Assembly (NCBI GenBank): GCA_963613665.1
Contig: CAVEAL010000006.1
Coordinates: 1-64,000 of the forward strand
DNA from: F23-B02 sp963613665
GTDB taxonomy: Bacteria > Bacillota > Clostridia > Oscillospirales > Oscillospiraceae
Length of the DNA stretch: 64,000 nt
Reading direction: 5' to 3'
In this document: positions 17,050-26,846 of the stretch, piece by piece
How positions within the stretch are numbered: position 1 is the first letter of the stretch
How the letters are laid out: each line of letters opens with the position of its first letter
The notes under the pieces: model-generated
What the model saw: only the letters and a program-made list of their open reading frames with translations
Databases searched by the model: none
What the model was told of the DNA's origin: nothing
Position numbers and translations under genes: made by a program

Positions 17050-17086
17050 CAATGCATTACACAATATAATATAGGAGAATTGCTGA

Positions 17087-20041
17087 ATGCTCAAATTAAA
17101 AGGCATAACCAAGGACTACGCGGTCGGCGACGAAACGGTGCATGCGCTCAAGGGAATTGATCTTGAGTTCAGAAAAAGTGAATTTGTCGCCGTGCTCGGT
17201 CACTCGGGCTGCGGCAAGACGACGCTGCTGAATATTATCGGCGGCCTCGATCAGTACACGAGCGGCGACCTTATCATAAACGGCCGCTCAACAAAGGAAT
17301 ACAGCGACCGGGACTGGGATACCTACCGCAATCACTCGATAGGCTTTGTTTTTCAGTCGTATAACCTTATTCCGCATCAGACGGTGCTCGCAAACGTTGA
17401 GCTTGCCCTCACCCTGTCAGGCGTCAGTAAGGCAGAGCGGCGCGAGAGAGCCGTAAGGGCGCTTGAACAGGTCGGCCTCGGCGATCAGCTCGGGAAAAAG
17501 CCGAATCAGATGTCCGGCGGTCAGATGCAGCGCGTTGCGATAGCCCGTGCGCTGGTAAATGACCCCGATATACTCCTTGCCGACGAGCCTACCGGTGCGC
17601 TCGACTCGGAAACGAGCGTGCAGATCATGGAGATACTCAAGCAGATATCCAAAGATAAGCTCATCATCATGGTCACGCACAATCCCGAGCTTGCCGACAG
17701 CTATGCCTCGCGCATTATAAGACTAAAGGACGGCCTTATAACCGGCGACACCATGCCCTACTCCGCGCAGGACGACGAGGTGGCCGAGCCGCCCGTGCAG
17801 CGCAAGACGGCAATGAGCTATGTTACGGCGCTCTCGCTGTCGCTCAATAACCTTATGACGAAAAAAGGCCGCACGATACTCACGGCCTTTGCCGGAAGCA
17901 TAGGCATAATCGGCATTGCGCTGATCCTGTCGATCACCACAGGCGTCAATAATTATATCGACCGCGTCCAGGAGGATACGCTCTCGTCCTATCCGATCTC
18001 CATTCAGGCCGAGACCGTGGACATGTCCTCACTCATGACGACGCTCATGGGCATAAACGCCGATGACGCGGCAAACAAGCACGATAAGGACGCCGTGTAC
18101 GGCAACACCATCATGTACGAGATGATGAACGCCATGACCAGCACCGAAATTCAGGAAAACAACGTCACGAAGCTCAAGACCTTCCTCGACGAGCAGATGA
18201 GCACCGACTCAAAGCTCAGCCAGAACGCGACTAATATTCAGTACACCTATAATCTGCCGATGAATCTTTACACCAAGGATGCCGACGGCAAGATCGTGAA
18301 GTCCGACGTGATGAGTCTCATGAGCAAGATGCGCGCCGGAGTTATCGGCGATGATGCCGAGCAGTCGGTAAACCAGTCGATGAACGACATGTTCTCATCC
18401 TCGGGCATGAGCAGCACGCAGAGCCAGTTTGTCGTGTGGCAGGAGATGCTGCCCGGCGATGACGGCCTGATAAGTCCCGTTTTGCAGGGACAATACGACG
18501 TGCTCTACGGCTCATGGCCGCAGAACTATGACGAGGTCGTGCTGATAGTCGATGAAAACAACGAGGTCTCGGATATGGTGCTGTATGCGCTGGGCCTCAA
18601 GTCCTCGAACGAAATGCTCTCTGCCATGACAGGCTACATGAGCGGTGAGCAGGCCGATACCACAAAGGTCGAAAGCTGGAGCTACGCCGATGTGTGCCAA
18701 AAGACCTTCAGTCTCATTCTTCCCGCCGACTGCTGGCAAAAAGATCCCCAGACGGGCGAATATAAGGATATAAGCAGCGACGAGCTTGGCCTCAAGACGC
18801 TGTATTCAAACGGCATACAACTGAAGATCGTCGGCGTTGTGCGTCAGAGCGCGGATGCCGTCAGCGGCATGATGAACGGTGCTATCGGTTACACGAACGC
18901 GCTGACAAAATACGTCGTCGGGCAGACCGCTCAGAAGGAGCTGGTAAAGCAGCAGCTCGAGGATCCGCTGCACGATATATTCACCGGTCTGCCCTTCAAA
19001 GCAAGCGACAAGGCGCTGTCAACAGACGAGATAAAGCAGGCCGTTCAGGATTACTGCGCAGGCATTGATCAGGCAAAGAAAGCCGAGCTTTACATCGCCT
19101 ACATGTCCCTCGCGCCGGATTCCTATGTCAGCTCCATGATCGACGAAAAGCTCAGCGGCGTGTCGCGCGAGGATATCGAAAAGCAGGTCGTTGAAAACTA
19201 TCCGGAGTACGCGGAAATGCTCAGCGCCATGGACGACGATACTCTGATGAGCTATATGCGCGAGATGCTCACCGAGCAGGTAAAAAAGGCTTACGCCGAG
19301 CAGGTCCAAAGCCAGATGAGCCAGCTCTCGACCGCATCGCTCGCCCAGGCTTTTGACAGCTGCTATCTCACCGACGAGGGCTACGAGCTTATTTATAGTG
19401 AGCTCATGCCGGAGACTTTCTCAAGCTCGAGCTACGATAAAAATCTGCGCACGCTCGGCTATGTCGATCTCGACTCCCCCTCCGGCGTGAATATCTACGT
19501 CTCGACCTTCGCCGCAAAGGACGCCGTTGCCGAGGTCATTGACGAATATAACTCCACCGTCGATGCCGAAGATCAGATCAGCTACACCGACTACGTTGCG
19601 CTCATAATGAGCTCCGTTACGACGATCATAAACGTCATTTCCTACGTTCTCATCGCTTTTGTTGCGATAAGCCTTGTCGTTTCGAGCATTATGATAGGCA
19701 TCATAACCTACATAAGCGTTCTCGAGCGCACGAAGGAGATCGGCATACTGCGAGCCATCGGCGCATCGAAAAAGGACATTTCCAGCGTATTTAACGCCGA
19801 GACCGTCATAGTCGGCTTTGCCGCTGGACTTATAGGCATTCTGGCAACAATACTGCTGTGTCTGCCGATAAATGCCGTCGTGCACGGTCTGACTGGCATC
19901 TACTCTATAAACGCCGTGCTGCCGCCGGCTGCCGCAGTAACGCTTGTCATCATCAGCATGCTGCTGACGGTCGTTGCGGGTCTCATCCCCTCGCGCGTCG
20001 CGGCAAACAAAGACCCCGTCGTCGCCCTTCGAACCGAATAA
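17087..20041 (+). CDS. ABC transporter with fused ATPase and FtsX/MacB-type permease
   Basis: This 984-aa protein has an N-terminal ATPase (residues about 1-230): Walker A GHSGCGKTT, signature MSGGQMQRVAIARA, Walker B LLADEPTGALD and switch histidine VTHNPELA. Then come a first membrane helix (about 262-285), a very large Met/Ser/Asp-rich extracytoplasmic domain (about 285-835), and three more helices of an FtsX domain with the family motif RTKEIGILRAIGASKKDI. This plan matches MacB/LolCDE-like mechanotransmission exporters of Gram-positive bacteria. Substrates could be peptides, lipids or antibiotics; the sequence does not say. AGGAG lies 8 bases upstream of the ATG. Confidence 0.92.
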   Translation: MLKLKGITKDYAVGDETVHALKGIDLEFRKSEFVAVLGHSGCGKTTLLNIIGGLDQYTSGDLIINGRSTKEYSDRDWDTYRNHSIGFVFQSYNLIPHQTVLANVELALTLSGVSKAERRERAVRALEQVGLGDQLGKKPNQMSGGQMQRVAIARALVNDPDILLADEPTGALDSETSVQIMEILKQISKDKLIIMVTHNPELADSYASRIIRLKDGLITGDTMPYSAQDDEVAEPPVQRKTAMSYVTALSLSLNNLMTKKGRTILTAFAGSIGIIGIALILSITTGVNNYIDRVQEDTLSSYPISIQAETVDMSSLMTTLMGINADDAANKHDKDAVYGNTIMYEMMNAMTSTEIQENNVTKLKTFLDEQMSTDSKLSQNATNIQYTYNLPMNLYTKDADGKIVKSDVMSLMSKMRAGVIGDDAEQSVNQSMNDMFSSSGMSSTQSQFVVWQEMLPGDDGLISPVLQGQYDVLYGSWPQNYDEVVLIVDENNEVSDMVLYALGLKSSNEMLSAMTGYMSGEQADTTKVESWSYADVCQKTFSLILPADCWQKDPQTGEYKDISSDELGLKTLYSNGIQLKIVGVVRQSADAVSGMMNGAIGYTNALTKYVVGQTAQKELVKQQLEDPLHDIFTGLPFKASDKALSTDEIKQAVQDYCAGIDQAKKAELYIAYMSLAPDSYVSSMIDEKLSGVSREDIEKQVVENYPEYAEMLSAMDDDTLMSYMREMLTEQVKKAYAEQVQSQMSQLSTASLAQAFDSCYLTDEGYELIYSELMPETFSSSSYDKNLRTLGYVDLDSPSGVNIYVSTFAAKDAVAEVIDEYNSTVDAEDQISYTDYVALIMSSVTTIINVISYVLIAFVAISLVVSSIMIGIITYISVLERTKEIGILRAIGASKKDISSVFNAETVIVGFAAGLIGILATILLCLPINAVVHGLTGIYSINAVLPPAAAVTLVIISMLLTVVAGLIPSRVAANKDPVVALRTE

Positions 20042-20057
20042 GAGGGCAATATATAGC

Positions 20058-20094
20058 TACAGCACGTTTCGTATGGAGCGTGCTGTAATTTTAT
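20058..20094 (+). terminator. Terminator of the MacB-like gene
   Basis: A 9-bp stem TACAGCACG/CGTGCTGTA with a 12-base loop is followed by ATTTTAT. Confidence 0.7.
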
Positions 20095-20097
20095 CAC

Positions 20098-20126
20098 TTG
20101 ACATGGGGTTATATTATATATACAGT
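20098..20126 (+). promoter_or_regulatory. Probable promoter of the CpsB-like gene
   Basis: A consensus TTGACA (20098-20103) is followed by TACAGT at 17 bases, or TATACA at 15 bases. It directly follows the terminator. Confidence 0.45.
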
Positions 20127-20162
20127 AATAAGGTATACAGCACAGAAAACGAGGTTGGTCAT

Positions 20163-20894
20163 TTGATAGATATACATTGCCACATGCTGCCCGGAGTCGA
20201 TGACGGGTCGGGGTCTATAGAGACCTCTCTCCTCATGGCGCAGGACGCCGTAAGAGGCGGAACTGAGGTCGTTATCGTAACTCCGCACTGCAATATTCCG
20301 GATACGCAGCCTAACTATCAGAGTGCCGAACTGCTAAGGAATTTTTTTGCTCTGCGCGAAGCAATAGACACTGCCGGTATACCGCTGAAAATCCTCGCCG
20401 GAGCGGAAATTTTCTGCACCGAGGATACACCGGAGCTGTTTAAAGAAAAAAAGCTGCTGACTCTCGCCAGCAGCTGCTATATGCTCGTAGAATTTGCCTT
20501 TGATGAAAATATCGTAAATATTGACCGCAAGCTCACGAGGCTTGCTTCTCTCGGAATAAGGCCCGTTATCGCACACCCTGAGCGCTACGAGGCCGTGCAC
20601 CGCGATCCCCATGTGTGCATCAACTGGTTCGATCTGGGCTATGTACTGCAAATAAACAAGGACAGCGTTTTCGGGCATCTCGGCCGCCACGCGCAGAGAA
20701 GTGCAAAATGGCTGCTCACACAGGGGCTTGCGCATGTTGCAGCGAGTGACGCGCACGGCGCTGTCGCCCGTACCGCTGATCTGTCCGCGTTTCGAGAATA
20801 TGTCGAGGTCGAGTACTCGGCAGACTATGCGCAGATACTTCTTCACGAAAATCCGCGCCGCATAATAAAGGGAATGCCAATGGTCAGGCCATGA
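20163..20894 (+). CDS. CpsB/CapC-type protein-tyrosine phosphatase (PHP fold)
   Basis: This 243-aa metal-dependent phosphatase should remove phosphate from the tyrosine-rich tails of capsule kinases. The opening motif IDIHCHMLPGVDDG and later TPHCN, GAEIF, IAHPERYEA and ASDAHG are the metal ligands of the PHP domain in CpsB/YwqE proteins. The start is taken as TTG 20163, with GAGG 8 bases upstream; the usual family length then fits. Two BY-kinase fusions of the same pathway lie at 23919-26846. It converges with the dehydratase gene and their 3' ends overlap by 11 bases. Confidence 0.9.
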   Translation: MIDIHCHMLPGVDDGSGSIETSLLMAQDAVRGGTEVVIVTPHCNIPDTQPNYQSAELLRNFFALREAIDTAGIPLKILAGAEIFCTEDTPELFKEKKLLTLASSCYMLVEFAFDENIVNIDRKLTRLASLGIRPVIAHPERYEAVHRDPHVCINWFDLGYVLQINKDSVFGHLGRHAQRSAKWLLTQGLAHVAASDAHGAVARTADLSAFREYVEVEYSADYAQILLHENPRRIIKGMPMVRP

Positions 20895-22773
20895 CCTTCT
20901 CGTTTTTATCAGATGTTTGTCCTATAAAGGTAGGCACCATATCGGCTATATGTTCACGCAAAAGCTCTGTGTCACGTTCGTCTATCGAGCGCAGATACAT
21001 GAGCTTTTCTTCAAATTCGCGGACGTTGAGTTCTGTATCGTGGCCTATATAAATAAGGTTATTCGGCGTTTTCTGCATACCCTCGTCAGCCATGAGTATC
21101 TCTTCAAACAGCTTTTCGCCGGGGCGCAAACCGGTGTATTCGACCATAATATCCACATCCGGCTCAAAACCTGCAAGCCTTATCATGTTCCTCGCAAGAT
21201 CGTCAATGCGCACCGGTTCGCCCATATCAAGGACAAATATCTCGCCGCCCTTTGCGTATGCGCCGGCCTGGAGCACGAGCGACACCGCCTCCGGAATGGT
21301 CATGAAATAGCGTATGACGTTCTTGTCCGTCACTGTAACGGGGCCGCCTGCGAGTATCTGCTTGCGGAACAGCGGTATGACGCTGCCGTTTGAACCGAGA
21401 ACATTGCCGAATCTGACGGCGACATACTCGGTTTTTGAGCGCATGCTCATCATCTGTATTACCATCTCGCATATGCGCTTCGACGCGCCCATGATGCTCG
21501 TGGGATTGACGGCCTTATCGGTGGATATGAGAAGGAAGCGACGTGTGCCGAACTCGGACGCAGCCTGAGCCACATTGAGCGTGCCGAATACGTTGTTCTT
21601 CACGGCTTCGGCAGGAGAATCCTCCATAAGCGGAACATGCTTGTGCGCTGCGGCATGGAAAACGAGTTCCGGCCTGTACTTCTCAAATATATTGAACACA
21701 CGCGTCCTGTCGCGCACGGAGCCTATGAGCACGACCAAGTCGAGCTCCGGATGTCTGTGCCGCAGCTCAAGCTGTATATCATAGGCGTTATTCTCATAGA
21801 TATCTAAAATTATAAGCGTTTTGGCATCGCTTTTGGCTATCTGGCGGCAGAGTTCACTGCCGATGCTTCCGCCTCCGCCCGTAACGAGCACCGTTTTGCC
21901 CTCAATATAGCCCGTAATATCCGACAGCTCTACATTAACCGTCTCGCGACCAAGCAGGTCGGTGATATCCAGATCTCGTATCTGCTTTATGCTGACATCT
22001 CCGTTGGCAAGCTGATACAGCGCAGGAAGAGTCTTGAGCCGACAGCCTGTTTTGCGGCATATCTCCATGACGTCGCGCTTTTCCCTGTTGGTCATGGACG
22101 GTATGGCAAAGACGATATCATCCACTCTGTACTTTTCGGCAGCGCGCAGTATCGCATCGCGTCCGCCGACTATCGGGACATTCATAAGGCGCTTGTTTTT
22201 CTTATCCGAGTCATCATCAATGATGCACACAACGCGGTTTTCGGAATGCTCGCTGTATTTAAACTCTCTGAGCGCCATAACTCCTGCAGCACCAGCGCCG
22301 ATGAGCATGGTGCGCCTTCCTTTAATATCTCGGCGGCCAAAGACTATTCTCTCCCTGCGCAGGAAGCGATACGAAAATCTCAGTGCCGATATGAGCACAA
22401 ACAGCAAAAGCGCGTAGATAAACGGAAAGCTTCTCGGCACCGCGTTGCCTGTTATCATGAGCCAGCCATATTGCAGCAGCGCCGCAGCCATGACAGCCTT
22501 TGCTATCGCAATAAGCTCGTCCACCCCTGCGTAGATCCACAGGCTTCTGTAAAGCCTGAAGACCGCAAATGTTGCTATCGCAATAAGCGTGTTCACGAGC
22601 CATGTTGCAGCAACGCTGTTCAGAAATCCGGATTGCTCGAGCAGGCTCAGGCTCAGCTCAAAGCGCAGCAGCAGCGCCATGAACGCCGAAAAATTCACTA
22701 TGGCAATATCAGCTATTATCAGCAGAGCTACCCTGCCGACCCTTATCCAGTTAACTTCCCCTATTCTTTTCAT
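20884..22773 (-). CDS. Membrane NDP-sugar 4,6-dehydratase (PglF/WbpM/CapD type)
   Basis: This 629-aa protein should make the modified sugar that starts a surface glycan. Four membrane helices (about residues 10-130) are followed by a first Rossmann-like domain (RTMLIGAGAAG near 155). The catalytic SDR domain (about 270-590) has VTGGGGSIGSELC for NAD binding and HAAAHKHVPLMEDSP. Its catalytic region is STDKAVNPTSIMGASKR; as in the WbpM/FlaA1 branch, the usual YxxxK tyrosine is methionine (MGASK). ATG 22773 was chosen over 22830 because GAGGAA lies 8 bases upstream. The gene is transcribed opposite to the kinase block but is functionally part of it. Confidence 0.92.
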   Translation of the reverse strand: MKRIGEVNWIRVGRVALLIIADIAIVNFSAFMALLLRFELSLSLLEQSGFLNSVAATWLVNTLIAIATFAVFRLYRSLWIYAGVDELIAIAKAVMAAALLQYGWLMITGNAVPRSFPFIYALLLFVLISALRFSYRFLRRERIVFGRRDIKGRRTMLIGAGAAGVMALREFKYSEHSENRVVCIIDDDSDKKNKRLMNVPIVGGRDAILRAAEKYRVDDIVFAIPSMTNREKRDVMEICRKTGCRLKTLPALYQLANGDVSIKQIRDLDITDLLGRETVNVELSDITGYIEGKTVLVTGGGGSIGSELCRQIAKSDAKTLIILDIYENNAYDIQLELRHRHPELDLVVLIGSVRDRTRVFNIFEKYRPELVFHAAAHKHVPLMEDSPAEAVKNNVFGTLNVAQAASEFGTRRFLLISTDKAVNPTSIMGASKRICEMVIQMMSMRSKTEYVAVRFGNVLGSNGSVIPLFRKQILAGGPVTVTDKNVIRYFMTIPEAVSLVLQAGAYAKGGEIFVLDMGEPVRIDDLARNMIRLAGFEPDVDIMVEYTGLRPGEKLFEEILMADEGMQKTPNNLIYIGHDTELNVREFEEKLMYLRSIDERDTELLREHIADMVPTFIGQTSDKNEKVMA

Positions 22774-23017
22774 TCCTCTATTTCCTCGTTGATCAACCTG
22801 TGTATTAGTTATATCGTTCCTCACCGACATACTGTCATGTCAATCGCATTGATTATAGCACAAGATTTTACTGTTGTATATATCTTAGCTTCTCTTTTTT
22901 TAACAAATCTGACAGCATGGCTTTGAAAAACGCCGTGTTTTCTGACAATTTATGAGGCGCTCATCCGGCCCAAGGCATGGTTAATATTGTAACATGCTTT
23001 TAATTGAGACTTTAGTA

Positions 23018-23079
23018 TTGAAATCCATATACTGATATGATAAAATATCTGCCGAAAATGCTCTCTTTTCGAGCATTTT
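23018..23079 (+). promoter_or_regulatory. Promoter and leader hairpin of the exopolysaccharide kinase operon
   Basis: TTGAAA (23018-23023), 17-base spacer, TAAAAT (23041-23046). In the leader, AAAATGCTC (23055-23063) pairs with GAGCATTTT (23071-23079), a 9-bp stem ending in TTTT that could act as a weak attenuator. The rest of 22774-23105, between the divergent genes, holds a possible minus-strand -10 box (22852-22857) and nothing else I can identify. Confidence 0.55.
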
Positions 23080-23105
23080 GCAATGATTAAATTTCAGGTG
23101 TTACG

Positions 23106-23906
23106 ATGAGACGACTAAAAATTTTCCTTATAATCGCTCTTGCAATCACAAGCGCAGCATTCTGTGCCGGTCAGCTTTACATCCATTTGTTGGCCGATAC
23201 TACCCCGCCGGTGATAAAATGTGAGAGCGATGCTGTTACGGTACATGTAGAAAATAATACCTCTGAACTTTTGATCGGCATCACCGCTACTGATAACCGC
23301 GACGGTGACCTCACGGACAGCATTATCGTTTCGAGCATATCAAATCTTATATCCAATGATACCGCCAAGGTTACATATATAGTTTTCGACAGCTCCAACA
23401 ATATGGCCTCATACACGAGGACTGTCAAATACTCTGACTACTCACGCCCAAGTTTCAGATTGGAAGCTCCGCTCGAATATACCATAGGTGACCCGATATC
23501 GCTTACGGGTCGTCTCTTTGCAGATGATGTAATAGACGGCGATATATCAAGCTCTATTCGTGTTTCCGCTCTGGACATAAATTCAACAACAGAGGGGACT
23601 TATTATTTAAGCGTTCAGGTCGTCAATTCCATGGGCGACTCAGCTAAAATCACATTGCCTGTCATACTTCGCTCGGCTGCCTCCAGTGCGCCCGAGATAA
23701 CGCTCAGCAATTATCTCGTATATCTCGACGGCAGCAGCACATTCAATGCATCAGACTATGTAAGCTACGTCAGCGGCGGCTCGATCGGTGATGTAATCGT
23801 CTCCGGCAGCGTGGACACTGCACAGCCCGGGATATACCACGTCAGTTATTCGTGCAGTAATTCCGGCGGCACTGGAACGGCGGTTCTGACCGTCGTTGTC
23901 GAATAA
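23106..23906 (+). CDS. Exported protein with bacterial Ig-like (DUF5011-type) domains
   Basis: This 266-aa protein has an N-terminal hydrophobic segment (about 5-25) acting as signal or anchor. Three beta-sandwich modules follow. The first two show the DTTPPVI/TATDNRDGDLTDSI and ADDVIDGDIS patterns typical of the Ig-like DUF5011/HYR group. The third ends in GTGTAVLTVVVE. It is the first gene of the operon containing the two Wzz-kinase genes, with the next ribosome binding site overlapping its stop codon. It may bind or organise the exported glycan at the surface; this is inference. Confidence 0.8.
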   Translation: MRRLKIFLIIALAITSAAFCAGQLYIHLLADTTPPVIKCESDAVTVHVENNTSELLIGITATDNRDGDLTDSIIVSSISNLISNDTAKVTYIVFDSSNNMASYTRTVKYSDYSRPSFRLEAPLEYTIGDPISLTGRLFADDVIDGDISSSIRVSALDINSTTEGTYYLSVQVVNSMGDSAKITLPVILRSAASSAPEITLSNYLVYLDGSSTFNASDYVSYVSGGSIGDVIVSGSVDTAQPGIYHVSYSCSNSGGTGTAVLTVVVE

Positions 23907-23918
23907 GGAGGTTTGAAA

Positions 23919-25388
23919 TTGGATCAGAAAAACAGCTTCCGCTTCGACAGCATTTCCGTGTTCTGTGTGCTTAGACAGCTTTGGAAAAATCTGTGGATGC
24001 TCGTGGCGTGTGCATTGATATTCTCAATGCTGGCTTTCTTATATGCAAACTTTCTGCGCACGCCGGTATATAGTGCTACGATGACCTATGCCGTTACCTC
24101 CAAGGTCTCAGCATATTACTCCGGTCGAAATATTCTCGCGGCGACCGATGCTGCTGAAGTTCTTTCGGAGGTCCTCAACGACAGCTCGGTAAAGGACGAT
24201 ATCTTTGCGAAATCCGAAGAGCTTTCAAACTTTTCGGGTGAAATAAGCGCTGATCAGATTGAAAACAGTAACTTCATCGTCGTTACGAGCACGGCATCTA
24301 CACCAAAGCAGGCATTTCTCGTGCTCGACGCTCTCAGCCGCAGCTTCCCTGAGCTGTCAAAATATATATCTGACAGCATTCTTCAGGTGATACAGGCTCC
24401 CTCCGTATCACCGTCGCCCTCAAACGGTATTGATACGAATAAGCTCTGCCGTAACGCGGGCATTGCCGGTGCAGCTCTTATGGCAGTCATCATAGCCCTG
24501 TCAAATATAATGAGCGAGACAGTGCAGACCCGTGACGGTGCGCGAGCACTGCTCGATGCATCCGTCATCGCAGTTATCGGCCATGAACGCAAATACTCCG
24601 GTGAGAAAAGGCGTCTGCTTCGCTTTGGCACGAAGCACAGGGAGCCCCAGAGAAGTCAGATGCTCATCTCTTCGCCTACTGTCAGCATGCTTTATACCGA
24701 GCAGATAAACTCCATCTGCTCACGCCTTGAATATGAAAAGCGCGAAAAAAACTGCAATGTTTTTCTAGTGACCAGCGTCGCAGCGAGCGAGGGTAAATCA
24801 ACCATTTCGGCAAACCTCGCCATCGCGCTTGCAAATAACGGACACCGTGTTGCACTTATCGATTCAGATCTGCGCAATCCGTCGCAGCAAGGCGTTTTCG
24901 GTCACAAAAGGGACGGCGTTATGCCTCTTAACGAGCTTCTTTCGCAGGAATTCAGCGACGACAATATGCGCGCCTGTGCAAGGATAGACAGCGAAACTAA
25001 TGTTTTGCTTCTTTGTTCAAGCGTCGGTTCGGAGCGCTCTACAGAGCTTCTGTCATCCCCCAGCATGACCTTACTGTTGGCAAGACTCCGTAGTCTCGGA
25101 TATTTGATAATAATTGACTCTCCCCCAATGGGACTGTTCCCCGATTCTGAAATATTAGCCGATATTTCGGATGCAGTACTCATGGTAGTTCGGCAGGATG
25201 TTGTCCCCGCAAGAATGCTCAACGATGCCGTTGATGTGCTCTGCGCTTGCAAAAGCCGCTTCATCGGCTGCGTTCTCAATGACATGCACGGCGACACGAC
25301 CGCCGCGCACGGCTATGGGAAATATGGCTACGGCAAAAAGTATCAGTACGGCTACGGCAAAAAATCTTCAACGGAGGCGAAGGGTTAA
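23919..25388 (+). CDS. Fused Wzz chain-length regulator and BY-type tyrosine kinase (copy 1)
   Basis: This 489-aa protein should control exopolysaccharide length and assembly. The N-terminal Wzz domain has membrane helices at about 26-46 and 182-200 with an extracytoplasmic loop between them. The cytoplasmic BY-kinase domain has Walker A VAASEGKST (about 286-294), Walker A' VALIDSDLRNPS, and Walker B LIIIDSPPMGLF. The C-terminus is a Tyr/Gly/Lys tail (GYGKYGYGKKYQYGYGKK), the autophosphorylation cluster. TTG 23919 is used, with AAGGAGG 7 bases upstream. In most Firmicutes sensor and kinase are separate (CpsC/CpsD), so the fusion is the Wzc-like form. Confidence 0.9.
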   Translation: MDQKNSFRFDSISVFCVLRQLWKNLWMLVACALIFSMLAFLYANFLRTPVYSATMTYAVTSKVSAYYSGRNILAATDAAEVLSEVLNDSSVKDDIFAKSEELSNFSGEISADQIENSNFIVVTSTASTPKQAFLVLDALSRSFPELSKYISDSILQVIQAPSVSPSPSNGIDTNKLCRNAGIAGAALMAVIIALSNIMSETVQTRDGARALLDASVIAVIGHERKYSGEKRRLLRFGTKHREPQRSQMLISSPTVSMLYTEQINSICSRLEYEKREKNCNVFLVTSVAASEGKSTISANLAIALANNGHRVALIDSDLRNPSQQGVFGHKRDGVMPLNELLSQEFSDDNMRACARIDSETNVLLLCSSVGSERSTELLSSPSMTLLLARLRSLGYLIIIDSPPMGLFPDSEILADISDAVLMVVRQDVVPARMLNDAVDVLCACKSRFIGCVLNDMHGDTTAAHGYGKYGYGKKYQYGYGKKSSTEAKG

Positions 25389-25391
25389 ACA

Positions 25392-26846
25392 TTGGACGCT
25401 GAAAATAAAGAAAACCTTATAGATTTATCCGTTCTTTCATTGCGTTTTTGGAGAGAGCTCAAGCGCTTTTGGCTTCCCGCCATATTACTCGCGGGCCTCA
25501 TTGCCGGAGCACTGTTCATTCGTTCGTACACGAGTTTTACGCCAATGTACGAGGCTAAAGCCATTTTTGCAGTAAGCTCCGGATATTCCTCAGATGATAT
25601 TCTGTCATACAGCAGTTATTATGACAGCGACGCGGCAAAGAAGCTTGCAAGTGCCTTTCCGTATGTTCAAAATACCGACCTGATGCGTGAGCTTATCATG
25701 CAGGAGCTCGGAACAAGCAGTATAAATGCAAATATATCCGCAAAATCAGTTGCAGATACAAATCTTTTTGTTTTGAGTGTAAGAAGCACGGATGCACAAA
25801 ACGCCTACGATGTGCTTGAGGCCGTTATTGAGTGTTACCCTAAGGTTCTCAACTATATGTCGGATTTCTCTCAGCTTATTTTAAAGGACGAGCCTTCCGT
25901 TCCGACGCAGCCGTATAACAGCTTTGCCTTTGAGCGCACGCTGGCAAAGGATTGCGCTGTTGGTCTGATGGTCAGCCTTTTGGGGATCCTTGCACTTGCG
26001 CTTTCGCGCCGCACCTTCAACAGTTCGGATGAACTCAAGGCCTACACAAATCTTCCTATCTACGCCGCAGTGCCCTCAGTTAACGTTAAGCGCCGCTCAC
26101 ACGAGAACTGCTCACCCAGCATACTCAGCACCGGCTCAAACAACGGTTTTTCTGAATCAATACACGGTCTGCGTGCAAAACTTCTGAGGCATATGGGCAG
26201 TAAAGGCTCAGGCGTTATCATGGTCACGAGCACAATCGCAGGAGAGGGAAAGACAACAATATCTGAAAATCTCGCAATGTCCATAGCTACGGCCGGATAC
26301 AAGACTGTACTCGTTGATATTGACCTTAAAAAGCAGGATATCAAGGTGTCTCTTGGCATATCTGACGGCCGCCCTGGTCTGCCGGAATATTTGAAAGACA
26401 AGGTCAATAACATTTCTGACTGTATCAGCGACGTTCCTGGCAGTACGCTCAAACTCATTTGCAGCGAAAACGGCGCAAATGCTCGAGCATTTATCAGCCC
26501 ATCGAAACTCGGCGAGTTTCTTATGAAGCTTGAAAAACAGTTCGATTATATCATTCTCGATACTCCCCCCTGCGGCATAATATCGCATGTGCGATATGCC
26601 GGCCGCTTCGCTGACGCGGTGCTTTATGTCGTCCGCTGTGATTTTGCAAAGCGCTCTCAAGTGCTTGACAGTATTCAGGCTCTTGATAATCAGCACATAA
26701 AGATATCCGGCTGCGTTCTCAACGGTGTTGAAGGCGGCAGTTCAGGTCACAGCTACGGTTATGGTAAATACGGCTACAGCAAATACGGTTACGGCAAGTA
26801 CGGCTATGACAAGCAAAAGGTCGATGCCTCTCATAAGGAACAATGA
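25392..26846 (+). CDS. Fused Wzz chain-length regulator and BY-type tyrosine kinase (copy 2)
   Basis: This 484-aa paralogue follows directly. Membrane helices lie at about 28-48 and 185-203. The kinase domain has Walker A TIAGEGKTT (about 281-289), Walker A' VLVDIDLKKQDI (first Asp retained, second part altered), and Walker B YIILDTPPCGI. The C-terminal tail has a repeated K-Y-G-Y-x-K pattern (YGKYGYSKYGYGKYGYDK). A TTG start is inferred. Tandem copies differ in the Walker A' helix, so they may work as a hetero-oligomer or on different partners. The stop overlaps the start of the protease gene (ATGA). Confidence 0.88.
   Translation: MDAENKENLIDLSVLSLRFWRELKRFWLPAILLAGLIAGALFIRSYTSFTPMYEAKAIFAVSSGYSSDDILSYSSYYDSDAAKKLASAFPYVQNTDLMRELIMQELGTSSINANISAKSVADTNLFVLSVRSTDAQNAYDVLEAVIECYPKVLNYMSDFSQLILKDEPSVPTQPYNSFAFERTLAKDCAVGLMVSLLGILALALSRRTFNSSDELKAYTNLPIYAAVPSVNVKRRSHENCSPSILSTGSNNGFSESIHGLRAKLLRHMGSKGSGVIMVTSTIAGEGKTTISENLAMSIATAGYKTVLVDIDLKKQDIKVSLGISDGRPGLPEYLKDKVNNISDCISDVPGSTLKLICSENGANARAFISPSKLGEFLMKLEKQFDYIILDTPPCGIISHVRYAGRFADAVLYVVRCDFAKRSQVLDSIQALDNQHIKISGCVLNGVEGGSSGHSYGYGKYGYSKYGYGKYGYDKQKVDASHKEQ

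Noticed and set aside
25300..26820. Tyr-Gly-Lys repeats as a candidate CRISPR or minisatellite
   Set aside because: They are coding repeats in the kinase tails, in frame and expected for BY-kinases. No CRISPR array was found anywhere in the window.
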